Source: Mytilus californianus
Lineage: Eukaryota > Mollusca > Bivalvia > Mytilida > Mytilidae
DNA: 64,000 nucleotides
Direction of reading: 5' to 3'
Assembly: GCF_021869535.1 (NCBI RefSeq)
Contig: NW_026262668.1
Span: 72,871,558 to 72,935,557, forward strand
Part shown: positions 51,201 through 63,200 of the stretch, one piece after another
How positions within the stretch are numbered: position 1 is the stretch's first letter
Layout: every line of letters begins with the position of its first letter
Translations under genes and position numbers: made by a program
Notes under the pieces: model-generated
Databases searched by the model: none
The model's input: only the letters and a program-made list of their open reading frames with translations
What the model was told of the DNA's origin: nothing

Positions 51201-54200
51201 TTTTTTTACAGTGAAATATTCTGTTACACGTAACTTAAAATTATAGTGCATTATTCTCCAGTATTAAATGCATTAATGTTATATCACTTGCAGGTCAACT
51301 TTAGGCCATAGTTATATTTTTAGTTTTACTAAATTTTCTTACAAAACCAATGGGTAGGTGGACCAAAAAAAATAAAAATCAAAGATTTTCTTTTTTTGTT
51401 TTTTGTTTTGTTTTACTGAAACTTATAAAGAAAAGAATGGGTAGGAGGAAGAAAAAAGAAAAAAATCCAAACAAAAGACCTTCCAAAAACAAACTGCAGA
51501 ACTTCACAAATGATGACATGCGCTTGTGCTGTGACCATGGATTAATTTAATACTCTTTAAAATATGTCAGTATCTATGTGCTTTATCTGAAATTTAAATT
51601 CATCATAAATTTTAATTCAAGTATTACTTTTTTTTATTTTTTTTTACAATACAACAGGACATTGACTATTTGCAACAGTTTTTTTCCCTGATGCCTCTTT
51701 ACTGCCATCCTAGTATAGGTAGATGTTCTTTATGCCCATTTCAAACATAACCCCAACCGGCACATATGTGTCAAGTTCAGTGGAGGACTTAATCGCACCA
51801 TGGCCCTGTCCAAGCAAATAGGATCCACTGCCCTAAGCACTCTTGATTGGATTCTCACTTCAAGTTCATCTGATATTATTTGGCCAATAGATGTATCAGA
51901 GTCCCCTTTTACAAATTTGTTCTTGATTACCGCAAGATCGAAATAAAAAATAACTATACAGAACCACCGCGCCATGGTGGCCTAAAACATTCAAGTCCTT
52001 TCTGACAACAATCGCCAATCGTAAATTCCTATTCTTTCAAGTGCTGTCTAGAGTCGGATCGAAAAATACAACTCAAAACCAAATTATTTTTTTTTTACAG
52101 CAAAGCACTGTGGGGTGTGGAAAAAAAATCTTTGTTTTTCCAATTTTATTTTTTTTCCAATTCAGCAAAAGTTGGGGTCGGCGGATTCATAAAACTTGAA
52201 ATAAAATAACTATGGCCTTAATGTCAGTTGAACATGATGTAGTCTTTGCAATTTAAAATTTTGCCATAGATTAAAGGGTAATTTATTATACTGATATTTG
52301 TAATTATTAGTCCTTGTAGAAAATTAAATACTGCCATGAGTGTTATCTAACAATAATAAAGTTATCCATACATTATCATTATATTATTATTTATCTTTGG
52401 AAAGTAATTAAAATACATATGGGATTTTATTCATTAAAAAAGGCAGATTTTCCAGTTTTCGGATAATAACTCAAAAATGCTTTGAGCTTTTTTCCTGAAT
52501 CTTTGGTGAATTGTTTATATATATTGACATAAGCTCCCTTTTGATTTTTATAAATTTTAGACTTTACGTTTCCGAGTTATGGGATTTTATTCATAAAGAA
52601 GGGGGATTTTCAAGTTTTCGGACAATAACTCAAAAGTGCTTTGAGCAGTTTTCATGAAACTTTAGTGACTGTTTTATATCTATTAAAATAACATCCCTTT
52701 AGTTTTTTATAAATATCTGATATCACATTGAGGAGTTATGGAACTTTATTCTTTGAAAAAGCGACAGGCGTATCATGCGCTCATGGCGCAGCTCTTTATT
52801 ACTCTATATTTTATAGGGGAAAATAAGTTTAATTATCATGATAAGCTTTGTGATGGCAATTGTCATTGGAGTCATGACATAGCTTGAAAGCAGGAAAAAA
52901 ATTAGACCCTAATTTTTTTAATATTTTTCTTTCAGTCAAGTCTGCCTATAGACAAAGATTCAAATACTTTGCTGAAAAACTTCTGTCAATGGCAGAAACA
53001 GTATCATCCAATTGATGACTCCAATCCAAGACATGCAGACCATGTTTTACTAATCACCAGGTAATTTTTATGTACAACAAACACATGTTCCTTCGTTATC
53101 CTATTGTGAACAACTGGATTCATCTATCCTGTAGAATTTAATTTGTGATCAAGGAAGAAAACGTATTGCTTATTTGATATTTTAATACATATGCAGTTAA
53201 CTTGTGGTACTTGTAATCTATAAATTGTTGAAGATTTTAATATGAAGAAAAATGGAATTGTGATCTATAAATTGTTGAAAAATTTGATTTGAAAAAGAGG
53301 TCTCTAAGACTTTCAAAGAAGCAATTATTTTATTGTAAAGGGTTAGGACATTTTTTCACTGGCTGTTTAATTGTGGAAAGGGCTTGGTTTCAAAGTTGCC
53401 TTCTTCACTAAGTAGCAAATTCAGTTGAACTTGAATAACTCTACACAAATGAATTTATGAAGGCTCAAAAATCTTCAGCCTTTAACAAAACAGTCATATG
53501 CTGTCTTCTAGAATACCCAAATATGTGGGACATTAACATGAAGTTGTTGTTTAGTTAATGATTTCTATCCTACACCTTATTCTTCACATTTATATTCTCA
53601 CACATGGATTATGGCAAGTGACTTTTATTAAGTCTCCCAAACGAAGTTTGGGAAGACTTATTGTTTTTGCTCAGTTCTTATTATTAAGTCTCCCAAACGA
53701 AGTTTGGGAAGACTTATTGTTTTTGCTCAGTTCTTATTATTAAGTCTCCCAAACGAAGTTTGGGAAGACTTATTGTTTTTGCTCAGTTCTTATTATTATT
53801 ATTATTCTTCTTCTTCTTCTTCTTCTTCTTCTTCTTTTTCTTCTTCTTCTTCCGCCGCTTTTAAATTTGAACTTGTCCGCACCCGTTCTCCAAAACCGCT
53901 TGTCAGATTAACTTAGGGTTTCACAATATGTTAGACTAACATGTCTAGTGGTGCAATCAGGGTTTTGTTTGTGCAATGGGGTTTATAAAGGGGTACTTTG
54001 AGGGGCAAATAGAAAAGAGGGTTTTACTATAGAACCCTATGGGATTTTATTTTTTTAAATTTTCAAATGATTATAAATTGAAAACCGTTTGTGATAGAAA
54101 CAATCTTTTTAATTGAAAATGTTCTAAATGATAAAGTCCATTAAATGAAATACAGGGTTAGTCCCCAGGGTCACCCCCACCCCCTGCCATTTAAGAAAGT

Positions 54201-57200
54201 TCTAATACCTTGTAAATGGTCAAGATCCCCACCCCTAAACCATATATATTCTGGTTTGTCATGCTAAGATGGTTTGATTGATATACAGGGTTAGTCCCCA
54301 GGGGTCATCCCGACCCCCTGCCATTTGAGAAAGTTCTAATATCTTGTAAATGGTCGAGATCCCCACCCCTAAACCATATATATTCTGGTTTGTCATGATA
54401 AAGCACATCAATTGTAATACAGGGTTAGTCCCCAGGGGTCACCCCACCCCCTGCCATTTAAGAAAGTTCTAATATCTTGTAAGTGGTCAAGATCCCCACC
54501 CCTAAACCATATATATTCTGGTTTGTCATGCTAAGATGGTTTGAATGATATACAGGGTTAGTCCCCAGGGGTCATCCCGACCCCCTGCCATTTGAGAAAG
54601 TTCTAATATCTTGTAAATGGTCGAGATCCCCACCCCTAAACCATATATATTCTGGTTTGTCATGATAAAGCACATCAAATGAAATACAGGGTTAGTCCCC
54701 AGGGGTCACCCCCACCCCCTGCCATTTAAGAAAGTTCTAATATCTTGTAAGTGGTAAAGATCCCCACCCCTAAACCATATATATTCTGGTTTGTCATGCT
54801 AAGATGGTTTGAATGATATACAGGGTTAGTCCCCAGGGGTCATCCCGACCCCCTGCCATTTGAGAAAGTTCTAATATCTTGTAAATGGTCGAGATCCCCA
54901 CCCCTAAACCATATATATTCTGGTTTGTCATGATAAAGCACATCAAATGAAACACAGGGTTAGTCCCTTGGGGGTCACCCCCACCCCCTGCCATTTGAGA
55001 AAGTTCTAATATCTTGTAAATGGTTGAGATCCCCACCCCTAAACCATATATATTCCTATTTGTCATGTGTCGAACATTTGAATGACGTATACAGTCAGTC
55101 CCCAGGGGTTCCCCCCACCCCTAATGTTCTAATATCTTGTAAATGGTTGAGATCCCCACCCCTAAACCATATAAATTCTGGTTTGTCATGCTAAGATGGT
55201 TTGATTGATATACAGGGTTAGTCCCCAGGGGTCATCCCGACCCCCTGCCATTTGAGAAAGTTCTAATATCTTGTAAATGGTCGAGATCCCCACCCCTTAA
55301 CCATATATATTCTGGTTTGTCATGATAAAACACATCAAATGTAATACAGGGGTAGTCCCCAGGGGTCACCCCCACCCCATGTCATTTAAGAAAGTTCTAA
55401 TATCTTGTAAGTGGTAAAGATCCCCACCCCTAAACCATATATATTCTGGTTTGTCATGCAAAGATGGTTTGAATGATATACAGGGTTAGTCCCCAGGGGT
55501 CATCCCAACCCCCTGCCATTTGAGAAAGTTCTAATATCTTGTAAATGGTCGAGATCCCCACCCCTAAACCATATATATTCTGGTTTGTCATGATAAAGCA
55601 CATCAAGTGAAATACAGGGTTAGTCCCCAGGGGTCACCCCCACCCCATGTCATTTAAGAAAGTTCTAATATCTTGTAAGTGGTCAAGATCCCCACCCCTA
55701 AACCATATAAATTCTGGTTTGTCATGCTAAGATGGTTTGAATGATATACAAGATTAGTCCCCAGGGGTCATCCCCACCCCCTGCCATTTGAGAAAGTTCT
55801 AATATCTTGTAAATGGTTGAGATCCCCACCCCTAAACCATATATATTCAGGTTTGTCATGCCAAGATGATTTGAATGATATACAGGGTTAGTCTCCAGGC
55901 ATCACTAATGCATATAACTTTACTGGACCAAACCAATTTTCACTGGACTTTGCCCAATGTCAGGCGACCCTGGGAATTACGAATTATGGGAGCTTCGTTT
56001 GGGAGACTTCGTAACAGCATCCTGTTACAATCATTTCTTGTTATTATTATTCTTCTTCTTCTTCTTCTTCCGCCGCTTTTAAATTTGAACTTGTCCGCAC
56101 CCGTTCTCCAAAACCGCTTGTCAGATTAACTTAGGGTTTCACAATATGTTAGACTAACATGTCTAGTGGTGCAATCAGGGTTTTGTTTGTGCAATGGGGT
56201 TTATAAAAGGGTACTTTGAGGGGCAAAAAGAAAAGAGGGTTTTACTATAGAACCCTATGGGATTTTATTTTTTTAAATTTTCAAATGATTATAAATTGAA
56301 AACCGTTTGTGATAAACACCATCTTTTTAATTGAAAATGTTCTAAATGATAAAGCACATTTAATGAAATACAGGGTTAGTCCCCAGGGGTCACCCCCACC
56401 CCCTGCCATTTAAGAAAGTTCTAATACCTTGTAAGTGGTCAAGATCCCCACCCCTAAACCATATATATTTTGGTTTGTCATGCTAAGATGGTTTGAATGA
56501 TATACAGCGTTAGTCCCCAGTGGTCATCCCGACCCCCTGCCATTTGAGAAAGTTCTAATATCTTGTAAATGGTCGAGATCCCCACCCCTAAACCATATAT
56601 ATTCTGGTTTGTCATGATAAAGCACATCAAATGAAATACAGGGTTAGTCCCCAGGGGTCACCCCCACCCCATGCCATTTAAAAAAGTTCTAATATCTTGT
56701 AAGTGGTCAAGATCCCCACCCCTAAACCATATATATTCTGGTTTGTCATGCTAAGATGGTTTGAATGATATACAGGGTTAGTCCCCAGGGGTCATCCCGA
56801 CCCCCTGCCATTTGAGAAAGTTCTAATATCTTGTAAATGGTCAAGATCCCCACCCCTAAACCATATATATTGTGGTTAGTCATGATAAAGCACATCAAAG
56901 GAAATACAGGGTTAGTCCCCAAGGGGTCACCCCATCCCATGCCATTTAAGAAAGTTCTAATATCTTGTAAGTGGTCAAGATCCTCACCCCTAAACCATAT
57001 ATATTCTGGTTTGTCATGCTAAGATGGTTTGAATGATATACAGGGTTAGTCCCCAGGTGTCATCCCGACCCCCTGCCATTTGAGAAAATTCTAATATCTT
57101 GTAAATGGTTGAGATCCCCACCCCTAAACCATATATATTCCTATTTGTCATGTCTCGAACATTTGAATGACATATACGGTCAGTCTCCAGGGGTTTCCCC

Positions 57201-60200
57201 GACCCCAATGTTCTAATATCTTGTAAATGGTTGAGATCCCCACCCCTAAACCATATATATTCTGGTTTGTCATGCCAAGATGATTTGAATGATATACAGG
57301 GTTAGTCCCCAGGCATCATTAATGCATATAACTTTACTGGACCAAACCAATTTTCACTGGATGTTGCCCAATGTCAGGCGAACCTGGGAATTACGAATTA
57401 TGGGAGCTTCGTTTGGGAGACTTCGTAACAGCATCCTGTTACAATCATTTCTTGTTTTTTCTTGAGTTTCAATGCCATTTTTTCATAAGCTATAAGAAAC
57501 ACTTTATTCATCTTTATTTTGATACTTGAAATTGAAAAAAAAAAAAATAAGAGAAATGACAGAATTTAATTATTTTGCATTTGCTAGTATAAAGATTTAC
57601 AATTGAAGAAAATTATATACATGCCATATTCTATATTTACATTCATCAAACATTGTCTCTATTTTATTTCAGTACCGATTTAGAGGATAATGGAGATGAC
57701 TCTAATGTTGGTTTGTCATACAAGGGTGCTATATGTTCTAAAGATAACGGTTGTTCCGTAAATGAAGACACAGGTTTAGACCTTGGACTCACTATTGCCC
57801 ATGAATTAGGCCATAGGTATGTTCCAAGCAAAATGCATGATTAGAATCTGAACTCACTGTTATCAGTAAGTTAGAAAAAGGTATGCTAAAAGCAAGACAC
57901 AAGGTTATTTTGATGCCTTGATATTACCCTTTAATTATACAGTGAATATACTTTATAAAGTCGATTCCGGTTATTTGCATAGCCTATTTGTCAGACAAAA
58001 TTATGCAATAAAGCGAAGTATGCTTATATCCGAAATGTCAAATTACGGAGTCATTTACATGTATAACATCGATAGAACAGATCAGTAAAGGAAACCCCTG
58101 AAGAAAGATGAACGTCTATAATCTACTTACAACATATTGAATGTTGATTTATTCTGATAAAAGTTATATGTCTAGTGTCATACATGTTATTTTATTTTGT
58201 ATTCTATCAATAAAGATTATAAACACATTTTGTTTTAGTTTATTTGCGTACCGAAGTTTCCTTTACCTGGGATACGAAAATAAAACAAATTGTTCTAAAA
58301 ATAGATTTGTTTCTATGACCCGTATGTACAATGTACATGATTACGCTTTGATTAAAATAAATTGTTTAACAATACTACACAGTTTTTAATCAGACGTGTA
58401 ATGAACTGCCTTTGATATGCAGTATTTACAGCTTGCACAGTGATGTAACACTGTTTATTTAACCTCGTTAGTTTCGTATATGCAAAGCAGTAATGGGGCC
58501 CTGTACGGGTTATTTGCTGGACACGAGTGTTGAAAGTGAGAAAATATAATAATTTGAAGTAAATGCTCTTTTCATAAAATATTAAAAATAAATGATTGAT
58601 ATATAAAATTCTTTAACCATATATAAATGCCCTGTAATATTTAACATAAATGCAGTTCACGCCAAGCCCAATTACGAGAGTTCACATTGGATAATGATCG
58701 ATAATTAGCAGGCGTTATTGTTTTTAAAATTCACCCCAAATGTAATCTATGGACAATGTTTGAAATCCAATCAATTATTAACACCTTTTGAGATCGAATG
58801 GTCAGTGTTTTTACAACAATTACCTGTTTGACATTTTTATGACCTCGAGGCTTAAAATAGAACATGGGAAACTTTACCTGTGTAGACATCGAGGTTTATT
58901 TTTAAATCAAATTCCATCATAAAAGCACGAAAGAAACTGTTTTAAAACTTTATTTAAATAACACAAAAGTAAATATGAAATAATAACGAAAATAATGATG
59001 CATTCAAGAAAAATATACTCACCATATTGCCGTTTCCGGTCAAAAATCTCGTCAGTTTTAACTAAGCATATCTAGATGGCAAATATTTTCTATGCAATAA
59101 ACCGAAAGGCCACTCTTGGAGCTATGCATATAACCGGACAATTTAACATTAGATGAATGGGAAATGGTTTTGTGCAGGAGAAAACAATGCAATTAACCGA
59201 ATTATGCTATTAAGCGGTATGCAATTAAGTGGAGTCGACTGTACCAACTTTTACTGTAATTCATAACACACTGGTTTACGATTCTGAATTTGATTAGAAA
59301 AAAAACCTGTTGAAAACTGATTAATATCTTGAAAAAAAGAAATATTTTTAAGGAAAGAAACATGTATACTGTTGATGTATATATTTGAAAAATACACATA
59401 TGTCAATATGTTTTATGTGTATCATATTTTGTTCACAGTTTAGGCATGAGCCATGATGGATTAGTTGGTTGCCGAGATAATGTTTACATCATGTCTACCA
59501 ATGGTGCTGGTGGTCTGAAATGGTCCAAATGTAGTGCAAAATCTTTAGAAGATTTAATGAGGTATGTCATGATTTTATTGCTTCAGCACCTATTAATTGT
59601 TAGCCAAGTGGCACTGAAATGGAACTAAAAACTCTGGCAAGTTTATTTGTTTTAACAATATCTTTTGACCCATACATTCAATTATTACTGAACTTAGTTT
59701 GATAGTGTTCCTTGACTTCATCCTAAGCCATTTTCAGCAAGAACTGTTATTACCAATTTCCTCATGATATAAGGAAGATCTCCGTATTCCATGCTTTCTT
59801 CATTCCTTTTAATTCTAACATGACGTGCTTCTTTCGCTTTGTATACAACACCGTGATAAAATTCCCTATATATCTATACTTAGCGCAGACTCAGAGATGT
59901 ACATAATGGCTGTTACAATATACCTCCCACGTAAATCCACATGTATCGTAACCTATTTACAAATGCCATGCTGATTTCGCTGTGTTAAAAATTGCAATTG
60001 AAAAAAAAACCTACAGAACCTTTATTCTTATTCTGATGCATAACAAAAAGAATTGATGCATTAGAGCTCGGAAAAACGTACAAAATCAAAATAAAATAAA
60101 ATTCCGCAAATTGCATTTATGCTTTTGACGCATTGAAGTCATTTCAAAACATGACGTCATACCAATGAAAACACCAAAGCTGAAGGTTTTTCCGTTGCGT

Positions 60201-63200
60201 GAACCCTCCAAATTTGGATAATATTGCATTAAAATGGTGTTTTGAGGAAGGTGTTGTTTTATTTTCTATTCTACTAGAACACACCCGCGACATCGCGGAT
60301 CCGTGACTGAATTAAAGTACCTATACCTTATTTTTAGCCTAGATTTTAATTTTAGTATTCCTATTGTCATCTGATAAAGTCATGCTAATTGTAAGGTGTA
60401 CAGTTTTCTCTGCTTTCAAAATCTTTCTGTTTGAACCCGTCCTGTTTTTCTTACTACAATAAACTAAATTTAAATTTTTAACAAATTAACCAAAATTAAT
60501 AGTGGTATTGAAGTGGAAGAAAACAGACTTGTTTAATAGTGTACTATAGTGTAACATAGATATAAGCAACTACTGGAAGAATTCCAGGTTCTCCTGATAG
60601 AGGAGAGATTTACAGAAGGTAACAGGTAACCGGAAACTACATGTGACATATACTATTTGTAATGGTATCGGATTTGACCGGTACTTGTAAATTATTGGTA
60701 TTATTAATTATGTGGAAAACAAAAGTGCCTGGAATGGTGTAATTTTTAAACAACACCATTGTCCTATATTTAGTTATATATAAAGTTGAATTCTTTGATT
60801 CATCGTTTTTACGTCATGCCAGCTAACAAATTGGACTTCGTTATTTTAGTAGTATAGATTGCATTATTCGCACATTTACTGATTTCAGCAAGTCAACATG
60901 GCAGCTCCTTAGTAAAGAAATGTCAACTGTGGATTTGACGGTAGCTTACGAGAAAAAAAATGTAAATTAAAAATGGCAAATGTTGGGGTTGAGAATTAAA
61001 AGAATTAAACACATTTTTTCTAGCAGTCATTTAAGAAATAATTCATGCAAGCTGTAGATTTATTGGAAATTATTAGCTTTATCTAACAGGGGGTAAAATA
61101 GTACAACCACACACACAGCATACCCACCCTCGCTTCAGTTTTTCAGCTAACGCTCAGGATATAATTAGAATATCACGGCCCAGGCCATGTCTAAATTTCC
61201 AACAAATCTATGGCTTCCATGAATGATTTCTTAAATATTTCCTTATACCGGTACTTCAAATTAGTCATTTCATGAATTGATTAACTTTTATTACTTGTTT
61301 CTGAGTTCTTGTAAGACTTTAATCTTAGATCTGTGAAATGCAATACTTTTATACTTCATAGAATAAAAGAAAAAGAAAATATTATACTGAGTAATAAAAC
61401 TTGAAACATTGTATTTAAATAGGTCCTGTTGTGCTTTGATCTATTTTGAATAAGTTTGAAGCTTTTAACTCTAAAAGATTTTTTTTTCAAAATTTCAATA
61501 TTTTGAAAACCTGATGCATATTAAGTTTTAACACCTCACACATGTTAAAACTTTTGTAAAGGATATTAGAAAGAGTACTTTGATCTAAATCTCTTCAGTA
61601 ATAAAAAAAACCTAATCAATAATTGCTTAATTGTCTTTTTAATTTAAGGTAAAGAAGTAAAATTGTATTGATTAAATTTAGTAATGAAACAGTTTTTATA
61701 GGATATTCAAACTCATATACAGGATTGTGTTTTAAAACTGAATAAAAAGAGGTGTTAAGGAGATGTTGCATACATGATAAATGAGACAACAAACATCTGT
61801 AAGTCAACATATGGTTTTAAAAAATAGACCAGTTTCCAACTTTAAATTGCACCAAGTCTTAAAACAGTTATGAATGAATTTAATATAGACAAGCATAGAT
61901 TTAATATCAATATAACATTCTCTTTATGAAAAATTATTGAATATAACATAAGATAGCCTCTGACTATGTTTTAAATCTAAACTCTCTTTTTAGCTCACCT
62001 GGCCCAAAGGGCCAAGTGAGCTTTTCTCATCGCTTGGCGTCCGTCGTCCATTAACTTTTACAAAAATCTTCTCCTCTGAAACTACTTGGTCAAATTTAAC
62101 CACACTTGGCCACAATCATCATTGGGGTATCTAGTTTAAAAAATGTGTCCGGTGACCCGGCCAACCAACCAAGATGGACACCATGGCTAAAAATAGAAGA
62201 TAGGGGTAAAATGTAGATTTTGGCTTATATCTCTGAAACCAAAGCATTTAGAGCAAATCGGACAGAGGTAAAATTGTTGATCAGGTCAAGATCTATCTGC
62301 CCTGAAATTTTCAGATGAATCGGACAACCGGTTGTTGGGTTGCTGCCCCTGAATTGGTAATTTTAAGGAAATTTTGCCGTTTTTGGTTATTATCTTGAAT
62401 ATTATTATAGATAGAGATAAACTGTAAACAGCAATAATGTTCTGCAAAGTAAGATCTACAAATAAGTCAACTTGATCAAAATGGTCATTTGACCCCTTAA
62501 GGAGTTATTGCCCTTTATAGTCCATTTTTAACAATTTTTTGTAAATTTTTGTAATCTTTTACAAAAATCTTCTCCTCTGAAACTACTAAGACAAATTTAA
62601 CCAAACTTGTCCACAATCATCATTAGGGTATCTAGTTTAAAAAATGTGTCCGATGACCCTGCCCACGAACCAAGATGGCCGACATGGCTAAAAAATAGTA
62701 CATAGGGTAAAATGCAGTTTTTGGCTCATATCTCTGAAACCAAAGCATTAAGAGCAAATCTGACAGAGTTAAAATTGTTCAATAGGTCAAGATCTATCTG
62801 TCCTGAAATTTTCAGACCAATCAGGCAACACATTGTTGGGTTGCTGCCCCTGAATTGGTAATTTTAAGAAAATTTTGCAGCTTTTGGTTATTATCTTGAA
62901 TATTATTATAGATAGAGATAAACTGTAACAGCAATAATGTACAGCAAAGTAAGATCTACAAATAAGTCAACATGACCAAAATTGTCAATTGACCCCTTAA
63001 GGAGTTATTGCCCTTTAAAGTCAATTTTTTACAATTTTCATAAATTTTGTAAATTTTTGTAAATTTTTACAAAATATTTTCCACTGTAACTACTGGGCCA
63101 AGTTCAGTATAGATAGAGATAATTGAAAGCAGCAAGAATGTTCAGTAAAGTAAGATCTACAAACACATCACCATCACCAAAACACAATTTTGTCATGAAT

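Noticed and set aside
51730-51975. 81-codon minus-strand frame
   Set aside because: It lies inside the TIR element 51301-52220 and has no recognisable domain.
54794-57208. Repeated minus-strand frames with NIYGLGVGISTIYKILELSQ
   Set aside because: They are the complement of the 133 bp tandem unit and recur once per two units. There is no start, splice or codon-bias evidence for translation.
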